61,924 nucleotides of DNA from Firmicutes bacterium UBA3871 (GTDB taxonomy: Bacteria; Bacillota; Clostridia; Peptostreptococcales; Anaerovoracaceae): positions 1 to 61,924 of the forward strand of contig DGGP01000025.1 in the NCBI GenBank assembly GCA_002392265.1, in the 5' to 3' direction. The position numbers and the translations under genes were made by a program. Below, one piece after another: positions 34,836 to 42,841 of the stretch. Every line of letters starts with the position of its first letter. Position 1 is the stretch's first letter. The notes under the pieces were generated by a model, which was not told the DNA's origin, ran no database searches, and saw only the letters and a list, made by a program, of their open reading frames with translations.

Positions 34836-35933
34836 TTAACTAACCGCTTTCCTTTTTGCTATTTCCCTAAGGTCAATGCCTTTATACTGCATCAACCATA
34901 CGAACACTTCTACTACCGGCTTGTACAGCTCCGGCGGAATAGGCATCCCCGGATCCAAGCCCTTCTCATAGTACAGAGTGTGTGCCAGAGGTCTGTTTTC
35001 GTACATGGGAATGTCGTACTTTTCAGCCTCGGCAATAATTCTTTCAGCCAATTTATCTGCACCCTTTGCAACAACCACAGGGGCTGTCATGCTGTCCTCA
35101 TCGTATTTCAGCGCTACCGCAAAATGCGTCGGGTTTCGCACGATTACATCCGCCGTAGGAATTGCCTGAATCATACGGTTCATTGACATCTTGCGGGCGA
35201 TTTCACGCTGCTTGCCCTTTACCTGAGGGTCTCCTTCAGTCTGTTTGTATTCTTCCTTGACTTCCTGCTTTGTCATTCGCATACGCCTCTCATAATCGAA
35301 ACGTTCGTAAACGTAGTCAAGTATCGCTACGGCGAGGAACATCAAACAGATTTTGTAGACCATGCTCATCATGGCGCTTAGCATATATGATGTGGACTCT
35401 GCGGCCTCGGTATTTAACATATCCGGTGCCACCAGGAGCACATCCGAAACAGCCGAGTAAATAACCACTCCGATAACAACTACCTTTATGATTGATTTGA
35501 CCAGCTGTACTGCTGAACGAATTGAAACAATTCTCTTAAATCCCTCTATAGGGTTGAATTTGCTTAATTTCGGTTTCAGTCTCTCCATCGAGAAATTGAA
35601 TTTTGTCTGCGCACCGTTTGCAATTATCGCCACCAGTGCTACCGCAATCATCAGCGGAAATACACAGATCAAAAGATTTACTATCAAATCTCTGAATATG
35701 ACTGAAAATCCTGTCACTGAAATGTCATCCATGGTGCCTATCCTTGCAATCGAGGACTTGTAAAAGTTCGCGATTCTGTTTGCGTCAAAGCCGCAAAGCT
35801 TTGAAAGCAGGATGAATGCCACCAGCACGGTTACTACGCTCGTAGCATCCTTGCTTTGGAAAACATTACCTTTTTTACGCTCGTCCCTTTTCTTTTTGGG
35901 AGTCGCCTTTTCGGTTCTGTTCGATTCTGCCAA
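34836..35933 (-). CDS. flhB: Flagellar export switch protein FlhB
   Basis: 365 residues with an N-terminal basic segment (KKKRDERKKGNVFQSKD), four membrane segments (about 30-210) and a cytoplasmic domain holding the autocleavage motif NPTH (VIVRNPTHFAVALKY, near 265). Cleavage between Asn and Pro switches export from hook to filament substrates, working with FliK. It follows fliR by 15 nt. Confidence 0.97.
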   Translation of the reverse strand: MAESNRTEKATPKKKRDERKKGNVFQSKDATSVVTVLVAFILLSKLCGFDANRIANFYKSSIARIGTMDDISVTGFSVIFRDLIVNLLICVFPLMIAVALVAIIANGAQTKFNFSMERLKPKLSKFNPIEGFKRIVSIRSAVQLVKSIIKVVVIGVVIYSAVSDVLLVAPDMLNTEAAESTSYMLSAMMSMVYKICLMFLAVAILDYVYERFDYERRMRMTKQEVKEEYKQTEGDPQVKGKQREIARKMSMNRMIQAIPTADVIVRNPTHFAVALKYDEDSMTAPVVVAKGADKLAERIIAEAEKYDIPMYENRPLAHTLYYEKGLDPGMPIPPELYKPVVEVFVWLMQYKGIDLREIAKRKAVS

Positions 35934-35948
35934 GGCTCATTCCCTTTC

Positions 35949-36725
35949 CTAGAGCATCAAATAGTTCAGTGACTCTGTCATCCTCTCAAACATGATGGTG
36001 TTCAGCTTTGTCATGAATATTCCCAGTGCAGGGATAATCGTTATCAAAAGTATCAGTCCCACCAGCATCTTGAGGTGAATGTTTACAACGAAAACGTTGA
36101 TATTAGGTACCATCTTCATCATCATGCCGACCGCAACTTCAGTAAAGATCTCCAAAACTATGAATGGGATCGTCAGCTGAAAAGCATATATCAGCATGAG
36201 CCCGAACATCTGAATGGCATATATCCCGACCTCACGGTTTATGCCCACCATACCTACCGGAATCACATCATAGGTTTTAACTACGAGTGCTGCCAGGTTT
36301 GCGTGGCTGTTCGTGACAAAGAACAGTAATGTGTACATTATTGTCATCAGGTTTCCTGTTATTGAAATCTGCGCATTTGTAGATGCATCATACAGTGTGG
36401 CCATCGAATAGCCCGCCTGCATGTCGATTACATAACCGGCAAGTGTCAGGATTGCAAGGAATGCTCTCATTATATATCCGAGAGTAAAGCCTATCGCAAA
36501 CTCCTTTGCCATGCTGAGGACAAACTCCAATGTGGTTAAATCTTCCACATTAATTCCCGAGTTTTGCATCAACGCAGTGATATATACGCCGAGTACTACG
36601 GCCATCCCTACCTTGATGACATTCGGCACCGTTGTTCTGCCGAAAATCGGATTGAAAAATATACAGCCCGAAGTTCGGCACGTTGCCATCAGGAAAATAA
36701 TTATTGTATTGAAATCAAATGCCAC
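35949..36725 (-). CDS. fliR: Flagellar export gate protein FliR
   Basis: 258 residues, almost wholly hydrophobic with about six membrane segments. The family landmarks RTSGCIFFNPIFGRTTVPNVIKVGM (near 17-40, split at the FGR turn) and GYVIDMQAGYSMATLYD (near 118) are clear. It joins FliP and FliQ in the export gate. It lies 20 nt after fliQ. Confidence 0.96.
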   Translation of the reverse strand: MAFDFNTIIIFLMATCRTSGCIFFNPIFGRTTVPNVIKVGMAVVLGVYITALMQNSGINVEDLTTLEFVLSMAKEFAIGFTLGYIMRAFLAILTLAGYVIDMQAGYSMATLYDASTNAQISITGNLMTIMYTLLFFVTNSHANLAALVVKTYDVIPVGMVGINREVGIYAIQMFGLMLIYAFQLTIPFIVLEIFTEVAVGMMMKMVPNINVFVVNIHLKMLVGLILLITIIPALGIFMTKLNTIMFERMTESLNYLML

Positions 36726-36745
36726 CGTATCACCGACCCATCCCG

Positions 36746-37012
36746 TTATCCGAATTTGACGATGATATCAAAAATGTATTCGGTGAAATCCACCATTGTC
36801 TGGAGCATCCACGTGCCGCCGAAAATCAGCACGATTGCTACTATAACAACCTTTGGCACGAATGTGAGTGTCTGCTCGTTAATTGAAGTGGCAGCCTGCA
36901 AAACCGAAATAATCAGTCCGACTACTATCGAAAGAATCAGAATCGGGCCTGCAAGTTTGAATCCGCATACGACCGAAGCTCTCATGATTTCTGCTAAATC
37001 GCCTGTACTCAT
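36746..37012 (-). CDS. fliQ: Flagellar export gate protein FliQ
   Basis: 88 residues, the normal size, with two membrane helices (about 16-40 and 52-75) and the family segments LILSIVVGLIISVLQAATSI and NEQTLTFVPKVV. A component of the FliPQR export channel. It lies 12 nt after fliP. Confidence 0.96.
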   Translation of the reverse strand: MSTGDLAEIMRASVVCGFKLAGPILILSIVVGLIISVLQAATSINEQTLTFVPKVVIVAIVLIFGGTWMLQTMVDFTEYIFDIIVKFG

Positions 37013-37024
37013 GCACTACCTCCG

Positions 37025-37798
37025 TCAATGATATGTTTGGACCAGAGTCTCCACCAGGAGTCCCCATCCGTCCACAACTATGAAAAGCATTAACTTGAAA
37101 GGAAGCGAAATCATTGTAGGCGGGAGCATGATCATACCCATCGACATCGTGACGCTGGCGACAACCAGGTCAATCAGCACGAACGGTATGTATATCAGAA
37201 AGCCCGCTACGAAAGCTCTTTTCAGTTCGCTTGTGATAAATGCCGGAACCACCACATGCATAGGAAGCTGTGTTCCCGAAAGCTGTGCAACGCTCTCGTC
37301 ATGATTAAGCCCCACAAACAAATCCACATCTTCGGTCGTGCACTGCTTTAACATAAACTCCTTCAGCGGCTCGCACGACGCCTCGATAAAGTCCGTCGTT
37401 TCGAGCAGCCCCTGATCGTATGGTACAAAGGCGTTTTCGTATATGTCCGCAAAAGTCGGTTGCATGATAAACAGCGTGATGAACAGTGCCAGTCCCACAA
37501 GCACCTGATTTGGAGGTGCCTGCTGAGTTCCGAGGGCATTCCTCAGGAACGAAAGGACGATTACTATTCTTCCGAAGCAAGTGCACATCAGCAGTAAAAA
37601 CGGTGAAACCGCTATAATTGTAAGCAGCACAATGATTCTGACAGTGTCAGAACCTTCGCCGTTTATTACCACATCTATGGAGCTGGCTGCGAAAACCTTT
37701 GCGGTAGCAAGCTGCAATATTGTGAATGTCATCAGCAACACTTCAAAGAGGCGTAATATTAGTCTTTTTTTGTTATTGCTTTTCAATGCTTTCGTCAT
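37025..37798 (-). CDS. fliP: Flagellar export gate protein FliP
   Basis: 257 residues from the preferred start. A signal-like N-terminus is followed by the conserved blocks LMCTCFGRIVIVLSFLRNALGTQQAPPNQ (near 68-96, split at the RIV turn), GLALFITLFIMQPTF and the C-terminal MMLPPTMISLPFKLMLFI-like segment. The start at 37798 has AAGGA about 11 nt ahead; an in-frame ATG 13 codons earlier lies inside fliO. It overlaps the fliO end by 26 nt. Confidence 0.95.
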   Translation of the reverse strand: MTKALKSNNKKRLILRLFEVLLMTFTILQLATAKVFAASSIDVVINGEGSDTVRIIVLLTIIAVSPFLLLMCTCFGRIVIVLSFLRNALGTQQAPPNQVLVGLALFITLFIMQPTFADIYENAFVPYDQGLLETTDFIEASCEPLKEFMLKQCTTEDVDLFVGLNHDESVAQLSGTQLPMHVVVPAFITSELKRAFVAGFLIYIPFVLIDLVVASVTMSMGMIMLPPTMISLPFKLMLFIVVDGWGLLVETLVQTYH

Positions 37799-38147
37799 TT
37801 TCGCCTGTTTCCTTGTGAAGTAGTGTTTTGAATGCATTCTTCAGATTCAGATCTGAAATTTGAGGGAGCTCCTGAACGGGAGCGGGCTCGATTTTATCTT
37901 CAAGCTTGTCGATTTTTGTAATATTTTGCTCCGTTATACCGAGCAAATATTGTTCCCCCTGCAGCTCCACCACGGCAATGGAAGAGCCCTTGCCTATCGG
38001 AATGCGGTCAACCACCTTTATGTTCTTGCCGGTTCCGAAATATGTGCCCATCTTTTTCGCATATATCCTGGTCAGGTAATACGCCATGAAAAGCACTATA
38101 ACGACACATACTATGGCAAACAGGATGTGTAATATCGCTTTGATCAT
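37773..38147 (-). CDS. fliO: Flagellar biosynthesis protein FliO/FliZ
   Basis: 124 residues with one N-terminal membrane helix (about 5-28, ILHILFAIVCVVIVLFMAYY) and a small cytoplasmic beta domain (KNIKVVDRIPIGKGSSIAVV, LLGITEQNITKIDKL). FliO helps assemble FliP in the membrane. Weakly conserved family; the call rests on these segments plus its place between cheY and fliP. Confidence 0.9.
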   Translation of the reverse strand: MIKAILHILFAIVCVVIVLFMAYYLTRIYAKKMGTYFGTGKNIKVVDRIPIGKGSSIAVVELQGEQYLLGITEQNITKIDKLEDKIEPAPVQELPQISDLNLKNAFKTLLHKETGENDESIEKQ

Positions 38148-38152
38148 TCGCC

Positions 38153-38512
38153 CTATCCTAAAATGTTCTTTACAGTCTGTACAAGTCTGTCAGGCTTGAA
38201 TGGCTTTACGATGAAATCCAGCGCTCCGAGTTTGATAGCTTCGACTACCATTGCTTCCTGGCCCATTGCTGAACACATAACAACCTTTGCACTTGGGTTT
38301 GCGCTCTTGATTGCGCCAAGTGTCTGAATGCCGTCCATAATAGGCATAGTGATGTCGAGGAGTACCAGATCGGGTGCATTCTCGTTGAAGGCCTTTACAG
38401 CTTCTTCGCCGTTTGCTGCCTCGATAAAGTCGGTATAGCCGGCCTTTTTAAGGTTGTCCTTTACCATCATTCGCATAAATGCTGCATCGTCTACGATTAA
38501 AATCTTGCTCAT
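38153..38512 (-). CDS. cheY: Chemotaxis response regulator CheY
   Basis: 119 residues, a single receiver domain. The acid pair VDDAAF (7-12), the phospho-acceptor Asp in LLDITMPIMDG near 53, the switch Ser/Thr region VVMCSAMGQ near 85 and the KPF lysine near 105 are all present. When phosphorylated it binds FliM and FliY to set rotation. Placed between fliY (30 nt) and fliO. Confidence 0.97.
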   Translation of the reverse strand: MSKILIVDDAAFMRMMVKDNLKKAGYTDFIEAANGEEAVKAFNENAPDLVLLDITMPIMDGIQTLGAIKSANPSAKVVMCSAMGQEAMVVEAIKLGALDFIVKPFKPDRLVQTVKNILG

Positions 38513-38542
38513 ATTCTTTTCTCCTTGTCGTAAAACAAACTC

Positions 38543-39856
38543 TTAAGCTAGTCCTTCGCCGTCACGCTTTACAATTTCGGTGACGCGAACGCTGTAATTA
38601 TCATCAACAACCACTACATCGCCTTTGGCGATTAATCTGCCGTTAGCCAGAATGTCAACCTGGTCTCCGGCTTGTCTGTCCAGTTCAACGATGTTGCCCT
38701 GACACAGATCTACAATATCTTTAATCTTTTTCTTTGTGGTACCGAGCTCAACAGTAATCTGAATAGGTACTGACATTACCAACTCCAGGTTGTTACTGTC
38801 AGTAAGGTCCAAACCTATTGCCTCACCCAGCTGCTTGTAAGTATACGGTGCTGCGTTTACTGCCTGTGCAGGCATCGGCTGCGGCGCATACATCGGCTGA
38901 GGTGCCGGCATAGGCTGCTGGTACATAGGCTGCTGATACATCGGCTGCTGCGGTGCTGCCATAGGCTGCTGGTACATCATCGGATCCGGCTGAGGCGGCA
39001 TTGGTTGAGCTGCCATCTGCGGAGCCGGTGCCGGCTGAACCGGCTGAATAACCTGCGGCTGAGGCTGCGGTTGCGGCTGAGGCTGTGGCGCTGCTGCAGC
39101 AGGTGCTTCCGCCTGCATTGGTGGTGGCGACATTCCTGCCGTATCCGGTATAGGAGCCGACATAGCCGCTGCGGCCATATCTTCTATGCTTCCCGCTACC
39201 ACTCCCGACATTTCCGGGCCTGTAGGTGCCGGAGCGTCTTCAGGTGCAATTTCTCCGATATCTCCGCCCATTGTCGTATTGACTATTTCGCGGACCAGAC
39301 TAGGTTCCATCGCACTGATGAACTCACTTTCCACAAGTCCTTCTATGTTAAGATCAAATTTGATGCTTACTACATCGTCGCCCTTTAATGCGAAGAGTTC
39401 TTTAACATCTTCAGTTTTCGCGTCGATTATCTCCGGTGGAGAAATGTTGATAGGCTTTCCGAGGAACTGCGCAAGCGCGCTTGCGGACGAACCCATCATC
39501 TGATTCATTATTTCGCAAATTGCCGAATTGGCAATCTCGTCAAACTCGATTTCATCCGCATTTTCCATTCCGAGGAGATGGGATAATATCTTTTTAAGGT
39601 CTTCCTGCTTCAGGAGAAGCACATTGACGCCATCAATACCTTCGACATACTTTATGCTGACGCCCATTACAGGTTCGAGGTGCGCGAAATCGAATTCCGA
39701 TACCGGAACTACCTCAATCCTCGGCGTTGTAATGTTTACCTTGGTATCCAGAACCGTGGACATTGCCGTGGCACCTGATCCCATGCTGATATTCATGACT
39801 TCGCCAATGACGTCTTTTTCCATATCGGTGAGCATGTTAGCTGTTACTTCACTCAT
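38543..39856 (-). CDS. fliY: Flagellar motor switch phosphatase FliY (FliN/CheC fusion)
   Basis: 437 residues. N-terminal CheC-like domain (about 1-195) with two phosphatase motifs, GEVMNISMGSGATAM (near 18-32) and CEIMNQMMGSSASAL (near 113-127). A Pro/Gln/Met/Ala-rich linker follows (about 225-345) with repeats of QQPM and MYQQPM. The FliN/SpoA domain (about 350-437) shows LELVMSVPIQITVELG and LNGRLIAKGDVVVVDDNYSVRV (ANGRLIAKG here). It forms the C-ring and dephosphorylates CheY-P. It lacks the N-terminal CheY-binding peptide that Bacillus FliY carries. It overlaps fliM by 4 nt. Confidence 0.95.
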   Translation of the reverse strand: MSEVTANMLTDMEKDVIGEVMNISMGSGATAMSTVLDTKVNITTPRIEVVPVSEFDFAHLEPVMGVSIKYVEGIDGVNVLLLKQEDLKKILSHLLGMENADEIEFDEIANSAICEIMNQMMGSSASALAQFLGKPINISPPEIIDAKTEDVKELFALKGDDVVSIKFDLNIEGLVESEFISAMEPSLVREIVNTTMGGDIGEIAPEDAPAPTGPEMSGVVAGSIEDMAAAAMSAPIPDTAGMSPPPMQAEAPAAAAPQPQPQPQPQPQVIQPVQPAPAPQMAAQPMPPQPDPMMYQQPMAAPQQPMYQQPMYQQPMPAPQPMYAPQPMPAQAVNAAPYTYKQLGEAIGLDLTDSNNLELVMSVPIQITVELGTTKKKIKDIVDLCQGNIVELDRQAGDQVDILANGRLIAKGDVVVVDDNYSVRVTEIVKRDGEGLA

Positions 39857-40914
39857 ATCGCGTGATCACTTCCTCTCCTGATTTTCTCTTTGATTTCTAT
39901 GGACTTTTTTCTGTTGTAGACTCCAAGCTCGCCCTTAAACCATACAGTATTCTCTACAGCAATATCCACATAGGAATCCTCAGGTTTGTTTAACATGATT
40001 ATATCACCGACCTGCAATTCAACAATGTCCTTTGACATCACCGTGGCTTCGCCCAGTATACCTTTAATCACAAGATCGCTTTCATTAATCTGTGAAATTA
40101 TACGCTCTTTACGTAATTCTTCACTGTGCTGGTCTCCCCTGATTTCTCTGCGCTTTGACATCGCCTCACGTTTCTTGAACATGATGTTTAATGTACTTGC
40201 CGGGACACACAGCGTCAGCTTGCCTTGCGTATCGTTTATTGTCACCATCATTACGACGATAACTACGTTTTCATCGGCACTGATGCCCTGAAGTATACGG
40301 GAGTTTGTTTCCATCTTTACGAGTTTAGGATTAATCTCGAGATGGTCTGCCCAAACATTCTTCATCAGTCCTACCATACCCTTGAAGAGGTGTTCGAGAA
40401 TCGAAAGCTCGATTTCGGTAAACTCTCTGTCATTTTCCAGAGGTTTACCCTCGCCTCCAAGGAATCTGTCTATGCAGCAAAAGCCTATGTCCTTGGACAT
40501 TTCCATAATGATGAGGTCGCCTGTCGCGATATTGTCCTCATCCTTTACATCGAAATCCAAGAGGCCGCACAGCACACTGTCCGGTAGAGCGTTGTTGTAC
40601 TCGTAGTACTGCTGCTCCTCGACTTCAACAATCTCGACAGCCGTGTACGACTGCAGGTTCGCTGTAATGTGTGATGATACGATTCTGCAATAGTTCTCGT
40701 AAATGGTGTACAGCAGCTTGAGTTGTTCTCTGGTGAATATCTTTGGGCTTCTAAAGTCATATTCCTTGACTTTTTTGGCGGTCTTCGGGTCGACAGCGTT
40801 TTGTGCCTCCCCGCCGGGGGCCGCAGCTTCTTCTCCGCCTCCGGATTCTTCATCCGAGTTTAACAAGCTGTTCAAGAGCATATCAATTTGGCTTTGGGAT
40901 AATATTTCAGCCAT
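39853..40914 (-). CDS. fliM: Flagellar motor switch protein FliM
   Basis: 353 residues. The N-terminal CheY-P-binding peptide EILSQSQIDMLL is present (3-14), then an acidic linker with Glu/Gly/Ala, the CheC-like middle domain (about 55-240; YDFRSPKIFTREQLKLL near 50) and a C-terminal SpoA domain (about 260-340; VQLQVGDIIMLNKPED-like segment VELQVGDIIMLN). It lies 33 nt after motB; no fliL gene intervenes. Confidence 0.97.
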   Translation of the reverse strand: MAEILSQSQIDMLLNSLLNSDEESGGGEEAAAPGGEAQNAVDPKTAKKVKEYDFRSPKIFTREQLKLLYTIYENYCRIVSSHITANLQSYTAVEIVEVEEQQYYEYNNALPDSVLCGLLDFDVKDEDNIATGDLIIMEMSKDIGFCCIDRFLGGEGKPLENDREFTEIELSILEHLFKGMVGLMKNVWADHLEINPKLVKMETNSRILQGISADENVVIVVMMVTINDTQGKLTLCVPASTLNIMFKKREAMSKRREIRGDQHSEELRKERIISQINESDLVIKGILGEATVMSKDIVELQVGDIIMLNKPEDSYVDIAVENTVWFKGELGVYNRKKSIEIKEKIRRGSDHAI

Positions 40915-40947
40915 TAATTCTGCCTCCTTGCGCTAAGCTATTCTATG

Positions 40948-41787
40948 CTACTCCATTGCGTCTATCTGGTCGTATATCGTCCTGAGTTCATCCTGAATGA
41001 TATCTACCTTTGACACTAATATCTCAACTCTTCTGTTCTTAGCTCTGTTCTCTTCGGTATCGTTGCTTGCAACCGGCCTGTACCTGCCATAGCCTACAGC
41101 CATGAGCTTGGCTCTGTCCGTGATGTAATACTCTTCAAAATACTTGAGAACCGTGTTGGCACGCTCCGACGAAAGGTCTCGGTCGTTAACCGAGTTATCT
41201 CCCGGAGCAGATTCTGCCGTATGTCCGTCTATTCGAATCACTTTTACGTTTTCTTCAACCATGTGGATGGCAGGTCCCACGGTATCGAGTATGTCCTTGC
41301 CTCCCGGCAGTAGTACCGCCTTGTTCGGCTGGAAGAAAAGCGTCGAAGTGAATCTGATATAAACCATGTCTCTGCCCTTGGCAACCTGAATCTCGTCCTG
41401 AAGCTGGTTTTCCTGAACATATTGCTGCAGATACTCATACAGGTCTGAGATATCTTCAATCTCCTCAACCTGCTGCTGTTGCTGCTGCGACTGGGATTGC
41501 TGGCTTTCCGAAACCTCCGGGTTTTGGTCGCCCTGCTGTCCCTGCTCCGCCTCCGTGAGGTCCGGATCCATATATTCGCCGTTCTCCATAGCTTCTTCCA
41601 TGGCCAGCTGTTCCAGAGTATCCTTGTCGGCGGTGAACGCCTTTACCAAAAGTCTGTACTTCTGCTGGTCTATCGTTGACATGGAATAAAGCAGAACGAA
41701 GAAAACCAGAATCAGCGTAATCATATCGCCATAGGTACCCAGCCAAGCATCCTTGTTTACGCTTGATTTATTCTGCTTCTTTGCCAT
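40948..41787 (-). CDS. motB: Motor stator protein MotB
   Basis: 279 residues. One membrane helix (about 15-40) with the ion-carrying Asp in WLGTYGDMITLIL near residue 22. A Gln-rich linker (about 90-115, with QQQQQQ) precedes the OmpA-like peptidoglycan-binding domain (about 150-260: IRIDGHTAESAPGDNSVNDRDLSSERA split around the N-rich loop; YGRYRPVASNDTEENRAKNRRVE). With MotA it forms the stator. The coupling ion cannot be decided by eye. Confidence 0.96.
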   Translation of the reverse strand: MAKKQNKSSVNKDAWLGTYGDMITLILVFFVLLYSMSTIDQQKYRLLVKAFTADKDTLEQLAMEEAMENGEYMDPDLTEAEQGQQGDQNPEVSESQQSQSQQQQQQVEEIEDISDLYEYLQQYVQENQLQDEIQVAKGRDMVYIRFTSTLFFQPNKAVLLPGGKDILDTVGPAIHMVEENVKVIRIDGHTAESAPGDNSVNDRDLSSERANTVLKYFEEYYITDRAKLMAVGYGRYRPVASNDTEENRAKNRRVEILVSKVDIIQDELRTIYDQIDAME

Positions 41788-41789
41788 AG

Positions 41790-42593
41790 TTACTCTTCTT
41801 TCTTGGATGTGTCTTCATCCTTCTTTTCGCTGTTCTCAAGGAAGTTGAGCAGCTTTTCTTCGATGTACTTAGGGTTTTCACCTTCCTTGATGGAGATTAC
41901 ACCCTCGATAATCATCTCCTTGAAAAGCATTTCCTGAGACTGCGCATCTTCAAGCTTGTTTCCAAGCGGAGTGAAGATAACGTTAGCAAGTATGGAACCA
42001 TAGAACGTTGTAATCAGAGCTACGGACATATCCTGACCGAGCTGGCCTGCGCCACCTTCAAGGTTCATGGATTTAAGCATGTTAATCAGACCTACCAGTG
42101 TACCGAGCATACCGAAGGATGGCCCGAGTGCCGCTCCCAGGTCGTAAAGCTTTTTCTCTTCGGCATCGCGAACAGCGATGTAGTCGAGCTTTTGTTGGAA
42201 ACGTGCTTTTAACTTGTCCGGCTCTATAGCGTCTACGATAAAGAGAATACTCTCTTTAAGGAATTCGTCTTCAAAATTATTGGCCTTATCTTCGAGAGCC
42301 AGGAGGCCCTTTTTACGGGCCTCTCTGGAGAGCTCTACGATAATTTCAATATATTCGAGTGGGTCCCTTTTGTTCTTGATGAATATCATCTTGAGGTGTT
42401 TCGGAACCTTCTTTAGGATTCTAAAAGGCGTTGCTGCTATAATACAGGCAATACAGCCGACTACTACGATGAACAGAGACTGTACATCAAAGAAGTTTGC
42501 CATTCTGGCGAAATCTATTCCATCGCCGGCTACAATACCGAATAGTATAGCAAATGCCGCTAGTGCATATCCTGCTATATTTGTAATTTCCAT
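41790..42593 (-). CDS. motA: Motor stator protein MotA
   Basis: 267 residues, four membrane helices (two near 8-50, two near 150-205) and the large cytoplasmic loop with the charged residues that contact FliG (ARKKGLLALEDKANNFEDEFL). The conserved AALGPSFGMLGTLVGLI segment near 150 is clear. It lies 2 nt before motB. A Lys/Glu/Asp-rich C-terminal tail is present. Confidence 0.97.
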   Translation of the reverse strand: MEITNIAGYALAAFAILFGIVAGDGIDFARMANFFDVQSLFIVVVGCIACIIAATPFRILKKVPKHLKMIFIKNKRDPLEYIEIIVELSREARKKGLLALEDKANNFEDEFLKESILFIVDAIEPDKLKARFQQKLDYIAVRDAEEKKLYDLGAALGPSFGMLGTLVGLINMLKSMNLEGGAGQLGQDMSVALITTFYGSILANVIFTPLGNKLEDAQSQEMLFKEMIIEGVISIKEGENPKYIEEKLLNFLENSEKKDEDTSKKEE

Positions 42594-42610
42594 AAAATGC
42601 TGCTCCTATT

Positions 42611-42805
42611 TTATCTGCCATAGATGCTGCGCTTGTAGGCAAGTATCTTTTGGAATACTTCACCGGAGCTTTCAGCAACCACATAAGTTTTGCCGTTCAT
42701 GAGCTTTATCGTGGTATCGGGATTTTCCTCGATGGTTTCGATAATTTCACAGTTCAGGTAAAACTTTTTGCTTAACTTTTTGTCTAATTTTGTAAGTGTT
42801 ATCAT
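42611..42805 (-). CDS. flbD: FlbD-family flagellar protein
   Basis: 64 residues, the usual size. It opens MITLTKLDKKLSKKFYLN and has IETIEENPDTTIKLMNGKTYVV, the family core. FlbD/YlzI-type proteins sit between flgE and motA or fliL in Bacillota; their function is unsettled. AGGAAAAGG precedes the ATG. Confidence 0.9.
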   Translation of the reverse strand: MITLTKLDKKLSKKFYLNCEIIETIEENPDTTIKLMNGKTYVVAESSGEVFQKILAYKRSIYGR

Positions 42806-42841
42806 TTTAACCTTTTCCTATTCTAATAAATATGCCAATGA

